A stretch of 9,289 nucleotides of DNA from Candidatus Stahliibacteriota bacterium CG08_land_8_20_14_0_20_40_26 (GCA_002774315.1 PEYP01000005.1:1-9289), one strand, 5' to 3'. Counted from the first letter of the stretch, positions 1 to 5,943 are shown. Numbers and translations are program-made. The notes: generated by a model not told the origin, from the letters alone.

Positions 1-11
1 CGCCAGGCAGG
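1..11. repeat. Partial copy of the CCTGCC palindrome (right half)
   Basis: The first bases, CGCCAGGCAGG, match the right arm (AGGCAGG) of the palindrome family found in full five times in this window. The left half would lie upstream of the window. If so, the spacer before rpsC also carries a repeat. The match is short, so the call is tentative. Confidence 0.4.
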
Positions 12-51
12 TCAGTGTTGATAACACAGGGTTTAATAATAAGGGGGTTTA

Positions 52-681
52 GTGGGACAAAAGACACATCCGTATGGTTTTAGATTGGGTATAACCAAAA
101 ACTGGAAGTCTCGATGGATAACAAAGAATAAATTCAAGGAGTATATTACAGAAGATGCCACCATTAGAAAGTATATTGAGAAGAGATTCGTACGTGCAGC
201 AATATCAGATGTAGAGATAGAACGAATTGAGGCAAAACTCACAATTACAATATATAGTGCAAGACCCGGAATTATAATAGGCAGGAAAGGAGCAGAGGTC
301 GAAAGGCTCAAAAATGAACTTGCATTTTTAACCAAGAGCAAGGATGTTTATATAAATATAGAAGAGGTAAAAGTGCCTGAGACAGATGCCAGAATTGTTG
401 CTCAGAACATAGCAAGACAAATAGAGGAGAGAGTGTCCCATAGGAGGGCTATGAAACGGGCTGTACAGCAGGCTATACGTATGGGTGCATTGGGTATAAA
501 GGTAATGTGCAAGGGGAGACTCGGCGGGGCAGAGATTGCCAGGAACGAATGGTATAGAGAGGGCAGGGTGCCACTTCAAACACTCAGGGCAGATATTGAT
601 TATTCTTATATACCCTCAAAAACTATCTCTGGCGTTGTCGGTGTAAAAGTCTGGATATACAAAGGAAATGTAGAGATATAA
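52..681 (+). CDS. rpsC: 30S ribosomal protein S3 (uS3)
   Basis: S3 sits in the head of the 30S subunit, near the mRNA entry channel. The 209-residue product has the family start GQKTHPYGFRLGI. It has a type-2 KH RNA-binding domain (about residues 38-107) with the GRKG loop at 77-80. The C-terminal domain carries the diagnostic GRLGGAEIAR (155-164) followed by the PLQTLRADIDY block. Length is normal, although S3 often has a longer basic tail. The start is GTG at 52, preceded by a G-rich ribosome site (AAGGGGG, 41-47); this is the only start that gives the family N-terminus. rplV would be expected just upstream, outside the window. The stop is followed by an 85-nt spacer, unlike the usual tight or overlapping junction with rplP. 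Confidence 0.98.
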   Translation: MGQKTHPYGFRLGITKNWKSRWITKNKFKEYITEDATIRKYIEKRFVRAAISDVEIERIEAKLTITIYSARPGIIIGRKGAEVERLKNELAFLTKSKDVYINIEEVKVPETDARIVAQNIARQIEERVSHRRAMKRAVQQAIRMGALGIKVMCKGRLGGAEIARNEWYREGRVPLQTLRADIDYSYIPSKTISGVVGVKVWIYKGNVEI

Positions 682-766
682 AAGTCCGCTGATTCATTGC
701 AAAATTAGCAATATAAAATTACCAATTTAAAATTTGATTCGTAATTTTACATTTTAATATGAAGGT
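682..766. repeat. rpsC-rplP spacer with 7/14-nt periodicity and a fold-back
   Basis: This AT-rich spacer lies where genes are usually contiguous. Consecutive 14-mers from 699 resemble each other (GCAAAATTAGCAAT, then ATAAAATTACCAAT, 11 of 14 identical), then decay. A perfect 9-bp inverted repeat pairs TAAAATTAC (714-722) with GTAATTTTA (741-749). The 13-mer TGCAAAATTAGCA (698-710) recurs exactly at 6076-6088 in the rpmD-rplO spacer, so this is a dispersed repeat. I see no promoter or terminator. Confidence 0.6.
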
Positions 767-1195
767 ATGCTACAACCATCAAGAGTAAAATACAGAAAGC
801 AACACAGGGGCAGAAGAAAGGGTATTGCAACACGAGGAAATTCGCTTGTTTTTGGGAACTATGCTTTAAAGACACTTGAACCTGCGTGGATTACCCAGCG
901 TCAGATAGAGGCAGCCAGAGTTGCAATATCCAGATACCTAAAGAGGTCAGGAAAGTTGTGGATAAGAATATTTCCTGACAAGCCTGTTACCAAAAAGCCA
1001 GCAGAGACAAGAATGGGTAAGGGTAAAGGCTCGCCGGAGTTCTGGGTTGCCGTTGTAAAACCGGGTAGAATACTATTTGAACTTGGTGGTATACCCAAGG
1101 AAGAGGCAATGGAGGCCTTAAGACTTGGAGCCTCAAAACTGCCTGTGAAAACCAAAATTATAATAAGAAAAGGAGGCCTTGGTGAAGCCCTTTGA
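767..1195 (+). CDS. rplP: 50S ribosomal protein L16 (uL16)
   Basis: L16 binds 23S rRNA next to the A site and helps position the aminoacyl end of tRNA. The 142-residue protein is close to family consensus throughout: MLQPSRVKYRKQHRGR at the start, the block around RGNSLVFGNYALK, then EPAWITQRQIEAAR, and GKGKGSPEFWVAVVKPGR from residue 84. The start is ATG 767. An in-frame TAA at 755-757 excludes anything earlier. The ribosome site is poor: GAAGG at 761-765 leaves only one base before the ATG. An out-of-frame ATG (759) opens a 9-codon overlapping frame, probably by chance. The gene overlaps rpmC by 14 nt, which suggests translational coupling. Confidence 0.98.
   Translation: MLQPSRVKYRKQHRGRRKGIATRGNSLVFGNYALKTLEPAWITQRQIEAARVAISRYLKRSGKLWIRIFPDKPVTKKPAETRMGKGKGSPEFWVAVVKPGRILFELGGIPKEEAMEALRLGASKLPVKTKIIIRKGGLGEAL
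1171..1176 (+). promoter_or_regulatory. Shine-Dalgarno AGGAGG deciding the rpmC start
   Basis: A perfect AGGAGG lies inside the end of rplP. It is 5 nt from GTG 1182 but only 2 nt from TTG 1179, so GTG 1182 is preferred. That start also gives the standard L29 N-terminus MKPFELREFS. Confidence 0.8.
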
Positions 1196-1382
1196 ACTGC
1201 GAGAGTTTTCTGCTGACGAGCTAAAGCAAAAGCTACATGACCTGCATGAAGAGTTCATGAGTATAAGGTTTAAGAAACAAGCTGAAACCCCAAAGCCCTC
1301 GGATATCAAAAAGATAAAGAGAGAGATAGCACGAATAAAGACAATACTAAGAGAAAAGGAGATTACGGGAGATAAAAAGTGA
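1182..1382 (+). CDS. rpmC: 50S ribosomal protein L29 (uL29)
   Basis: L29 is a small helical-hairpin protein near the peptide exit tunnel, where it helps dock the signal recognition particle and trigger factor. The 66-residue product has the family pattern: KPFELREFSADELKQKL, the first helix ending near FMSIRFKKQ, and the second helix with IKREIARIKTILREKE, the best-conserved stretch. GTG 1182 was chosen over the in-frame TTG at 1179 because of the AGGAGG spacing. The first 14 nt overlap the end of rplP in another frame. The stop lies 37 nt before rpsQ. Nothing in the sequence is unusual. Confidence 0.96.
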   Translation: MKPFELREFSADELKQKLHDLHEEFMSIRFKKQAETPKPSDIKKIKREIARIKTILREKEITGDKK

Positions 1383-1419
1383 GATTTCAATACCTTTTTA
1401 GTTGGCAGGGAGATAGCGT

Positions 1420-1653
1420 ATGAAAAGAAGGTTTTCAGGTGAAGTTATATCTGATAAGATGGACAGAAGCCGTCTTGTTAAGGTAGAGATTAAAAGGAGA
1501 CATCCATTGTTGGGCAAGGTCGTCAGAAAATATATAAAGGTAATGTGCCACGATGAGAATAACAAGACCAAGCTTGGGGATACTGTTGTAATAGAAGAAA
1601 CAAGACCCTTGTCAAAAAAGAAACACTTCAGGATAGTCGAGGTAAAGAAATGA
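1420..1653 (+). CDS. rpsQ: 30S ribosomal protein S17 (uS17)
   Basis: S17 is a primary 16S rRNA-binding protein of the 30S body with an OB fold. The 77-residue product shows GEVISDKMDRSRLVKVE, then HPLLGKVVRKYIK, HDENNKTKLGDTVVIEETRPLSK, and ends HFRIVEVKK. All are in family order and the length is typical of short bacterial S17. The ribosome site AGGGAGAT (1407-1414) is well placed for ATG 1420. The last codon and stop overlap the first bases of rplN (ATGA, 4 nt), a classic coupling arrangement. Traditionally this gene ends the S10 operon, but no promoter or terminator separates it from rplN here. Confidence 0.97.
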   Translation: MKRRFSGEVISDKMDRSRLVKVEIKRRHPLLGKVVRKYIKVMCHDENNKTKLGDTVVIEETRPLSKKKHFRIVEVKK

Positions 1654-2018
1654 TCGCACTACAAACAAGATTAGGAATAGTAGATAATTCAGGGGCAAAA
1701 GTCGGTATGTGTATTGGGATGCCTGGATACTCCAGAAAGAGATATGCAAGGCCGGGTGATGTCATTGTGGTCGCAATAAAGGAAACGGTTCCTAGGAGTC
1801 AGATAAAGAGCGGAACTATTCAGAAGGCAGTTATTGTTCGCACGAGAAAGGAGATGAGAAGAAATGACGGGAGTTATGTGAGGTTTGATGACAATGCTTG
1901 TGTGCTTATAAATAATCAACTTGAGCCAATAGGAACAAGGGTGTTTGGACCGGTCTCGAGAGAATTACGAGATAAGAACTTTATGAAGATAATCTCTATG
2001 GCACCCGAGGTGATATAG
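1650..2018 (+). CDS. rplN: 50S ribosomal protein L14 (uL14)
   Basis: L14 lies at the subunit interface, contacts 16S helix 14 through an intersubunit bridge, and is the docking site of the silencing factor RsfS. The 122-residue product has the standard bacterial length. It starts MIALQTRLGIVDNSGAK and carries GDVIVVAIKETVPR, KAVIVRTRKE, the FDDNACVLIN strand and the terminal block beginning GTRVFGPVSRELR. ATG 1650 overlaps the rpsQ stop by 4 nt, and GAGGT upstream (1638-1642) can serve as ribosome site. This is normally the first gene of the spc operon; here it is fused onto the S10 unit without any spacer. Confidence 0.98.
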   Translation: MIALQTRLGIVDNSGAKVGMCIGMPGYSRKRYARPGDVIVVAIKETVPRSQIKSGTIQKAVIVRTRKEMRRNDGSYVRFDDNACVLINNQLEPIGTRVFGPVSRELRDKNFMKIISMAPEVI

Positions 2019-2020
2019 AT

Positions 2021-2329
2021 ATGAAGATAAAAAAGAATGATACGGTAAAAGTAATCTTAGGAGAATACAAGGGCAAGACGGGAAAGGTGTTGAGGGTATT
2101 CCCAAGAAAAGGGATGCTCATAGTTGAAGGGATTAATTTTCAGAAGAAACATATGCGGGCGCGTTCAGCGGAGGAACCGGGAGGTATATTGCACAGGGAA
2201 GGGTCCATCAATGCCTCAAATGTCATGCTTGTATGTCCGAAGTGTAGAAATACGGTGAAGATTTCAATAAGCAGAGTTGGAGATATGAGGGCACGGAAAT
2301 GTAAAAAGTGCAAGGAGATGATAGATTAG
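2021..2329 (+). CDS. rplX: 50S ribosomal protein L24 (uL24), zinc-ribbon form
   Basis: L24 is one of the first proteins to bind 23S rRNA and nucleates 50S assembly. The 102-residue protein opens with a KOW/SH3-like domain (about 3-38) containing GEYKGKTGKVLRVFPRKG, followed by VEGINFQKKHMRA. The second half has two CxxC pairs, C72/C75 (CPKC) and C94/C97 (CKKC), so this is the zinc-binding subtype. ATG 2021 follows the rplN stop by 2 nt. GAGGTGAT (2007-2014), inside the end of rplN, is an excellent ribosome site. Confidence 0.97.
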   Translation: MKIKKNDTVKVILGEYKGKTGKVLRVFPRKGMLIVEGINFQKKHMRARSAEEPGGILHREGSINASNVMLVCPKCRNTVKISISRVGDMRARKCKKCKEMID

Positions 2330-2363
2330 ACATGGCTTTTTGATTAAATCTAATAAGTAAACT

Positions 2364-2903
2364 ATGTCAAGAATTAAAGAGTTATATTATAAGACAGTAG
2401 TGCCTGCTATGATAAAGAGGTTCGGGTATAAAAATCTATACGAGGTTCCAATGCTCAAAAAAATAGTAGTCAATGTGGGTCTGGGAGAGGCAATAGGGGA
2501 TCCTAAACTTATAGACATTGTCTCTTCCGACCTTGCGATAATCACGGGACAGAAACCAGTCGTAATAAAAGCAGGAAAGTCCGTCGCCTCATTTAAACTT
2601 CGCAAGGGAAAACCTATCGGATTGAAGGCTACCCTACGGGGTGAGAGGATGTTCGACTTTTTTGATAGGCTTACTAACTTTGCAATCCCGAGGATAAGAG
2701 ATTTCCGTGGTATAGATCCAGACTCCTTTGACGGCAAAGGAAATTATAACTTGGGCATCACAGAACATACAATATTTCCGGAAATAAAATTCGATAAGGT
2801 AAAGTTTAACTTTGGGATGGATGTAAACTTCGTTACCACGGCAAGAAGTGACGAAGAGGCATTTGAACTATTTAAAAGCCTTGGGATGCCGTTCAAAAGT
2901 TGA
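2364..2903 (+). CDS. rplE: 50S ribosomal protein L5 (uL5)
   Basis: L5 binds 5S rRNA in the central protuberance and contacts the P-site tRNA. The 179-residue protein has the usual length. It carries the family signatures VPMLKKIVVNVGLGEA (about 28-43), ITGQKPVVIKAGKSVASFKLR, GLKATLRGERMFDFFDRL, and the C-terminal block GNYNLGITEHTIFPEI. The start is ATG 2364. The 34-nt gap before it holds no convincing Shine-Dalgarno, only AAGTAAAC. In E. coli the regulatory S8-binding site of the spc mRNA lies at this L24-L5 junction. I cannot recognise such a structure here, so S8 autoregulation of this operon is not supported by eye. Confidence 0.98.
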   Translation: MSRIKELYYKTVVPAMIKRFGYKNLYEVPMLKKIVVNVGLGEAIGDPKLIDIVSSDLAIITGQKPVVIKAGKSVASFKLRKGKPIGLKATLRGERMFDFFDRLTNFAIPRIRDFRGIDPDSFDGKGNYNLGITEHTIFPEIKFDKVKFNFGMDVNFVTTARSDEEAFELFKSLGMPFKS

Positions 2904-2908
2904 TAGCA

Positions 2909-2918
2909 GGAAGGGGGG
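2909..2918 (+). promoter_or_regulatory. Ribosome site deciding the rpsN start
   Basis: GGAAGGGGGG lies just before ATG 2921. It supports that start over the in-frame TTG at 2900, which would overlap rplE and add seven residues not seen in S14. Confidence 0.7.
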
Positions 2919-2920
2919 TT

Positions 2921-3106
2921 ATGGCGAAGACATCTTGGAAAGTAAAGGCTAAAAGAGAACCAAAATACAAGGTGAGAAAATACAACCGATGCACGAGATG
3001 TGGCAGGGCAAGGGGATACTATACCAAATTTGGTCTGTGCAGAATTTGTTTCAGGGAATTAGCACTGAGGGGGGAAATACCCGGTGTTAGAAAGGCAAGT
3101 TGGTGA
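2921..3106 (+). CDS. rpsN: 30S ribosomal protein S14, zinc type (uS14)
   Basis: S14 assembles late into the head of the 30S subunit. The 61-residue product is the short, zinc-binding type (sometimes called rpsZ): MAKTSWKVKAKREPKYKVR, then CTRCGRARGYYTKFGLCRIC, then the family ending GEIPGVRKASW. Zinc ligands are C24, C27, C40 and C43. ATG 2921 follows a purine-rich ribosome site. It lies 17 nt after the rplE stop and ends 6 nt before rpsH. Zinc-dependent S14 often has a zinc-free paralog elsewhere under Zur control; whether one exists here cannot be seen. Confidence 0.98.
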   Translation: MAKTSWKVKAKREPKYKVRKYNRCTRCGRARGYYTKFGLCRICFRELALRGEIPGVRKASW

Positions 3107-3112
3107 AATATT

Positions 3113-3493
3113 ATGACTAATGATATTATAGGTGATATGATAGCAAGGATACGCAACTCCTTAAGGAGAGAGGTGTTTTATCTGGAATTGCCCTCTTCCA
3201 ATATTCTAGAGGACATCGCCAGTATTCTTCTAAAAGAGGGTTACCTGGAGAAATTTGAGACAAAGGGCAAACATCCCAAAAAGATACTTGCTTTACACCT
3301 CAAGAAGGATGCTATAAAAGGACTTGAAAGGATTAGCAAACCGAGTCGTAGAATTTATGCCAACTTGAAAAATATGCCACGGGTGAGGGAGGGCCTTGGC
3401 ACTGCCATTCTCTCCACGTCAAAGGGCGTACTTTCCGACAGGATGGCAAAGAAAGAAGGAGTTGGAGGAGAAGTCCTTTTTTATCTATGGTAA
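3113..3493 (+). CDS. rpsH: 30S ribosomal protein S8 (uS8)
   Basis: S8 binds the central domain of 16S rRNA early in assembly and in E. coli also represses spc operon translation. The 126-residue protein starts with the usual MTNDIIGDMIARIRNS. The middle carries ISKPSRRIYANLKNMPRV. The C-terminal rRNA-binding half (96-126) contains STSKG at 101-105 and ends with the strongly conserved GVGGEVLFYLW. A GGTGA site (3102-3106), overlapping the rpsN stop, lies 6 nt before ATG 3113. The N-terminal RREVFYLELPSS segment is a little divergent. A repeat-bearing spacer follows where rplF would normally be adjacent. Confidence 0.97.
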   Translation: MTNDIIGDMIARIRNSLRREVFYLELPSSNILEDIASILLKEGYLEKFETKGKHPKKILALHLKKDAIKGLERISKPSRRIYANLKNMPRVREGLGTAILSTSKGVLSDRMAKKEGVGGEVLFYLW

Positions 3494-3615
3494 GCCATAA
3501 GGTATGTTCAATGTGAAATGTGTAATGTTGAATGTGCGGAATGCGTGGTAGAGTGGCGTATAGGAAATCAAATTTTGGAGAAATAATTTTGTACTTTGTA
3601 TCTTATTAAGATATT
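3494..3615. repeat. rpsH-rplF spacer with a heptamer tandem repeat
   Basis: This 122-nt non-coding spacer contains four consecutive 7-nt units at 3510-3537: AATGTGA, AATGTGT, AATGTTG, AATGTGC. A decayed GGAATGC follows. The rest is AT-rich with no clear ribosome site next to rplF. I found no promoter pair or terminator. Confidence 0.65.
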
Positions 3616-4164
3616 ATGTCTAAAATAGGAAAGAAACCTATACCAATACCTGATGATGTTCAGTTTGAAATAGAGGGCACTAAAGTTAAGGTCAGTGGTC
3701 CAAAGGGTTGTCTTTCAAGGGAGTTCCATCCAGATTTTGATATTCAGAAAAAAAATGGTAATATAATTGTGCTTCCAAAGAAGAAATCCAGCTCCCTACA
3801 ACCCTACTATGGATTAACACGAGCACTTCTCGCAAATATGGTTAAGGGGGTCAGTGAAGGATACACTAAGATTCTGGAGATAGTCGGTGTGGGATACAGG
3901 GCGAAAATGTCAGGTGATATGCTTGAGCTCTCTGTCGGTTTTTCTCATTCCATTGTCTATAAACCGCCTGATGGGGTAAAGATCACGGTTCCTGATCCAC
4001 GGCGTATAACGGTAACAGGCATAGATAAAGAATTGGTTGGTAATACAGCGAGTGTAATAAGGAATTTTAAGCCTCCTGAACCATACAAAGGTAAGGGAAT
4101 AAGGTACCAGGACGAGTATGTGAGACGCAAGCAGGGTAAACGTGCGGTCGCAACCGGGGTATAA
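3616..4164 (+). CDS. rplF: 50S ribosomal protein L6 (uL6)
   Basis: L6 lies near the stalk base and the sarcin-ricin loop of 23S rRNA, where elongation factors bind. The 182-residue product has the usual two repeated domains. Landmarks are MSKIGKKPIPIP at the start, VKVSGPKG, the VGYRAKMSGDMLELSVGFSH strands, GIDKELVGNTASVIR, and the terminal EPYKGKGIRYQDEYVRRKQGK beginning at residue 155. The start at ATG 3616 is fixed by the family N-terminus. There is no good Shine-Dalgarno (TTAAGATATT precedes it), which coincides with the inserted spacer upstream. A second repeat-bearing spacer separates it from rplR. Confidence 0.98.
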   Translation: MSKIGKKPIPIPDDVQFEIEGTKVKVSGPKGCLSREFHPDFDIQKKNGNIIVLPKKKSSSLQPYYGLTRALLANMVKGVSEGYTKILEIVGVGYRAKMSGDMLELSVGFSHSIVYKPPDGVKITVPDPRRITVTGIDKELVGNTASVIRNFKPPEPYKGKGIRYQDEYVRRKQGKRAVATGV

Positions 4165-4182
4165 AGCGCAAGGCGTGAAGAG

Positions 4183-4230
4183 TTAGTTTGTTAGTTGGTT
4201 AGTTTGTTAGTTGGTTAGTTTGTTAGGTGG
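4183..4230. repeat. Three tandem copies of a 16-bp repeat in the rplF-rplR spacer
   Basis: TTAGTTTGTTAGTTGG occurs at 4183-4198 and 4199-4214 identically, and at 4215-4230 with one change (GTTGG to GGTGG). The unit itself is built of TTAG/TTTG/TTGG tetramers. Related sequence appears in both orientations between infA and rpmJ (8896-8950). The remainder of the 108-nt spacer is T-rich and shows nothing else. Confidence 0.9.
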
Positions 4231-4272
4231 TTGGATTGTTGTTATTTGTTACTCGTTACTTATAAAGGGATT

Positions 4273-4611
4273 ATGGAGAGAGGAAGAGAAAAAAGACATA
4301 AGAAAATACGCAAGAAGGTATTCGGTACGAGGGAAAAATCGAGACTTTGTGTTTATAGAAGTCTCAGGTATGTGTATGCGCAGTTGATTGATGATATTGC
4401 ATCAAATACCCTCGTGAGTTCTTCCACACTTCAATTAAAAGGTACTAACCTGAGCAAGCTGGAAGCAGCAAAGGAATGCGGAAAGAGACTTGCAGAAAAG
4501 GCAAAAAAACAGAAAATAGAAACTGTTGTTTTTGATCGTTCCGGTTATAAGTATCACGGCATAATCAAAGCCCTTGCGGAGGGTGCAAAAGAGGGAGGAC
4601 TCAAATTTTGA
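4273..4611 (+). CDS. rplR: 50S ribosomal protein L18 (uL18)
   Basis: L18 binds 5S rRNA and helps attach it to the 50S subunit. The 112-residue product is slightly short for the family (about 117-120), with the shortfall in the basic N-terminal tail. It shows GTREKSRLCVYRSLRYVYAQ (18-37), IDDIASNTLVSSSTL, and the diagnostic ending VVFDRSGYKYHG plus ALAEGAKEGGLKF (85-112). ATG 4273 follows AAAGGGA (4264-4270). An upstream in-frame TTG at 4231 lies in the repeat spacer and would add 14 non-family residues, so it was not used. SRLCVYRS replaces the common PRLSVFRS. Confidence 0.97.
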   Translation: MERGREKRHKKIRKKVFGTREKSRLCVYRSLRYVYAQLIDDIASNTLVSSSTLQLKGTNLSKLEAAKECGKRLAEKAKKQKIETVVFDRSGYKYHGIIKALAEGAKEGGLKF

Positions 4612-4621
4612 AATTAAATAT

Positions 4622-4642
4622 CAAAGTGCAAAATGCAAAATG
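4622..4642. repeat. CAAAATG heptamer tandem repeat
   Basis: Three adjacent 7-nt units lie just after rplR: CAAAGTG, CAAAATG, CAAAATG. They open the 320-nt rplR-rpsE spacer. A second heptad run (TTGATTT type) closes the same spacer. Confidence 0.7.
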
Positions 4643-4650
4643 ACAACTTG

Positions 4651-4666
4651 CCTGACGGCAGTCAGG
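4651..4666. repeat. Short variant palindrome CCTGAC-GGCA-GTCAGG
   Basis: A perfect 6-bp stem with a 4-nt loop. The arms and the GGCA loop resemble a shortened member of the CCTGCC palindrome family in the same spacer. It could form an RNA hairpin but has no following T-run. Confidence 0.6.
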
Positions 4667-4733
4667 AATTAAAATTTAAAAAGAGCCACAGATTTCACGG
4701 ATAGCACAAGATTATGAGAACACAAATACCACG

Positions 4734-4752
4734 CCTGCCTGCGGTAGGCAGG
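4734..4752. repeat. CCTGCC palindrome, copy A
   Basis: CCTGCCT-GCGGT-AGGCAGG: a perfect 7-bp stem with a 5-nt loop, in the left arm of the larger fold-back. It belongs to the GCGG-loop subtype. Confidence 0.9.
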
Positions 4753-4854
4753 AATAAGACAAATTGCCACGAATAAAATTTATTTGTGTGGTTCGCATTT
4801 TTCGTGTCCATACGGATCCTTTGGATAATTCGTGTTAAAAAAATCTGTGTAATC

Positions 4855-4873
4855 CCTGCCTGCGGCAGGCAGG
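4855..4873. repeat. CCTGCC palindrome, copy B
   Basis: CCTGCCTG-CGG-CAGGCAGG: a perfect 8-bp stem with a 3-nt loop. It interrupts the right terminal repeat of the fold-back element, so it is probably the later insertion. There is no T-run on either side, so it is not a standard terminator. Confidence 0.92.
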
Positions 4874-4886
4874 TATGGCTATAATT

Positions 4887-4916
4887 TTGATTTTTGAAAT
4901 TTGATTTTTGATTTTG
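4887..4916. repeat. TTGATTT heptamer tandem repeat before rpsE
   Basis: Four 7-nt units, TTGATTT, TTGAAAT, TTGATTT, TTGATTT, followed by TG. They end just before the rpsE ribosome site. Confidence 0.75.
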
Positions 4917-4922
4917 TTTACC

Positions 4923-4928
4923 GGGGGT
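4923..4928 (+). promoter_or_regulatory. Ribosome site deciding the rpsE start
   Basis: GGGGGT lies 4-5 nt before GTG 4932. The layout resembles rpsC, where GGGGG stands four bases before GTG. In-frame TTG codons at 4908 and 4914 have no such site and lie in repeat sequence. Confidence 0.7.
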
Positions 4929-4931
4929 ATT

Positions 4932-5405
4932 GTGGAGGAAGAAAAAGAACTTGAGGAAAGGGTAGTTGAGGTAAATCGTGTATCAAAAGTGGTAAAAGGA
5001 GGAAAACGTTTTAGATTTTCCGTCGTTGTGGTTGTAGGAGACGGTGTATCTCGTGTAGGAGTCGCCTTTGGTAAAGCACATGAAGTCTCAGCAGCGGTTA
5101 GAAAAGGAGCAGAAAAGGCACAAAGAAGTATGAAAAGTGTCAAGGTAATAAACGGGACTATACCGCATTCTATTGTTTCCAAGTGTGGAGGAGCAAAGCT
5201 TCTGATGAAACCCGCTGCCCCTGGAACAGGCATTATTGCCTGTGAACCTGTAAGGGCTGTGTTAGAGCTTGCCGGGGTGAGAAATGTTCTTACAAAGTCT
5301 CTGGGCAGCAATACCACAAAGAATCTTGTGAAGGCAACACTTTATGGACTTCTCTCCATGCAAACTAAAGAAGAGATTGAGAAAATAAGAGGAGTACAAT
5401 TATAA
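4932..5405 (+). CDS. rpsE: 30S ribosomal protein S5 (uS5)
   Basis: S5 lies at the mRNA entrance of the 30S subunit and influences decoding accuracy. The product is 157 residues from GTG 4932. The N-terminal double-stranded-RNA-binding-like domain contains ERVVEVNRVSKVVKGGKRFRFS (9-30). The C-terminal domain has GTIPHSIV and ends LTKSLGSNTTKNLVKATLYGLL. The 19-25 loop (KVVKGGK), where spectinomycin-resistance changes cluster in other bacteria, looks wild type. At 103-106 it reads ACEP, where many S5 proteins have AGG plus one residue (GVIAGG type); this is a mild divergence. A 320-nt repeat spacer lies upstream, and the 35-nt gap to rpmD is short. Confidence 0.97.
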   Translation: MEEEKELEERVVEVNRVSKVVKGGKRFRFSVVVVVGDGVSRVGVAFGKAHEVSAAVRKGAEKAQRSMKSVKVINGTIPHSIVSKCGGAKLLMKPAAPGTGIIACEPVRAVLELAGVRNVLTKSLGSNTTKNLVKATLYGLLSMQTKEEIEKIRGVQL

Positions 5406-5440
5406 AGAACTTTCCTCCTGCTCATCTTGAATATCCGGAT

Positions 5441-5629
5441 ATGAATAAGATAAAGGTAACACAGATAAAGAGTAAAATAGGAGTAAAGTCCGATCAGAAG
5501 CGCACCCTGCTCGCGCTCGGGCTTCATCATCCACATGATGAGAGGATCCATAACGATACGCCCCAGATACAGGGAATGATAAGAAAGGTAAGGCATCTTG
5601 TAAGGGTTGAAGAAGTAGTATCACATTAA
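5441..5629 (+). CDS. rpmD: 50S ribosomal protein L30 (uL30)
   Basis: L30 is a small 50S protein that binds 23S rRNA. The 62-residue product follows the family closely: NKIKVTQIKSKIGVKSDQKRTLLALGL, then DTPQIQGMIRKVRHLVRVEEV. The segment between (HHPHDERIHN) is histidine-rich compared with the common LRKINHSVEHK type. ATG 5441 is the only sensible start. It has no good Shine-Dalgarno; the upstream gap even contains CCTCCT, the anti-SD sense. Presence of this gene argues against a Patescibacteria/CPR origin, since those genomes lack uL30. A 589-nt non-coding spacer follows, the largest in the window. Confidence 0.96.
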   Translation: MNKIKVTQIKSKIGVKSDQKRTLLALGLHHPHDERIHNDTPQIQGMIRKVRHLVRVEEVVSH

Positions 5630-5696
5630 GTAACTTATTTTTTAAGTTCAAACCAAATTAGAGCTTAGAATTTAGGTTATTGAGATTTAAATATTG

Positions 5697-5777
5697 TTTG
5701 TTATTTGTAATTTGCCTGCCTGACGGTAGGCAGGGTGCTTGGTGCTTGTTTGTAATTTGATGCTTGAGATCTTGGTG
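5697..5777. repeat. TTG-phased heptads interrupted by a palindrome
   Basis: TTTG recurs at 5697, 5704 and 5711, exactly 7 nt apart. The small palindrome at 5715-5734 follows immediately. Beyond it, TGCTTGG and TGCTTGT (5736-5749) and then TTG at 5750, 5757 and 5764 continue the 7-nt pattern. The palindrome therefore lies inside a heptad tract. Confidence 0.6.
5715..5734. repeat. CCTGCC palindrome, copy C
   Basis: CCTGCCTGACGGTAGGCAGG: 7-bp stem, 6-nt loop GACGGT. It is the exact reverse complement of copy D at 5944-5963. Confidence 0.92.
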
Positions 5778-5845
5778 GTGTCAAATAAAACATGGAAAAA
5801 TATGAAAGAAACTACAGAGATCACAGAGTAAGATTTAATTCTCTG
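5778..5845. repeat. Dispersed repeat, uninterrupted copy
   Basis: The stretch from GTGTCAAATA through GAAACTACAGAGATCACAGAG to TTTAATTC matches 9182-9275, apart from two changes there: an extra 10-bp unit and an inserted palindrome. It also holds a perfect CACAGAG (5822-5828) / CTCTGTG (5841-5847) hairpin. Confidence 0.7.
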
Positions 5846-5943
5846 TGTTCTCCAAATAATGATTCAGGTAGTTTTACAGGGATTTTAAGAGATTGGAAGA
5901 GATTCCTTTTTCTAAGACTATCCTTTTCTCTTAAATTCTCTTT

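Larger units (their letters stand above)
4684..4880. mobile_element. MITE-like fold-back element in the rplR-rpsE spacer
   Basis: The left end, AGCCACAGATTTCACGGATA (4684-4703), pairs with the right end formed by 4842-4854 plus 4874-4880, 16 of 20 positions. The pairing appears only when the small palindrome at 4855-4873 is removed. The centre has its own dyad: AATAAA (4772-4777) with TTTATT (4779-4784), flanked by CCAC and GTGG. A second small palindrome sits in the left arm (4734-4752). There is no coding capacity. The structure suggests a non-autonomous inverted-repeat element, but I cannot name a transposase family and see no clear target duplication. Confidence 0.55.

Noticed and set aside
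2..52. Open frame 2 at the window start as the tail of rplV, with TAG 50-52 overlapping the rpsC GTG
   Set aside because: The 16 residues do not resemble an L22 C-terminus and include the half palindrome, so intergenic repeat is the better reading. A diverged tail cannot be fully excluded.
4734..4873. CRISPR array from repeated palindromes
   Set aside because: Copies are irregularly spaced, occur in different loop types and orientations, and have no uniform spacers or cas genes.
4908..4931. Upstream TTG start for rpsE
   Set aside because: The extra residues fall in the TTGATTT heptad repeat and are not S5-like; GGGGGT points to GTG 4932.
4835..5317. 160-codon - strand frame opposite rpsE
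   Set aside because: It is antisense to a certain S5 gene and low in complexity (Thr/Ser/Pro rich), as expected for a shadow frame. Its end reads through palindrome DNA.
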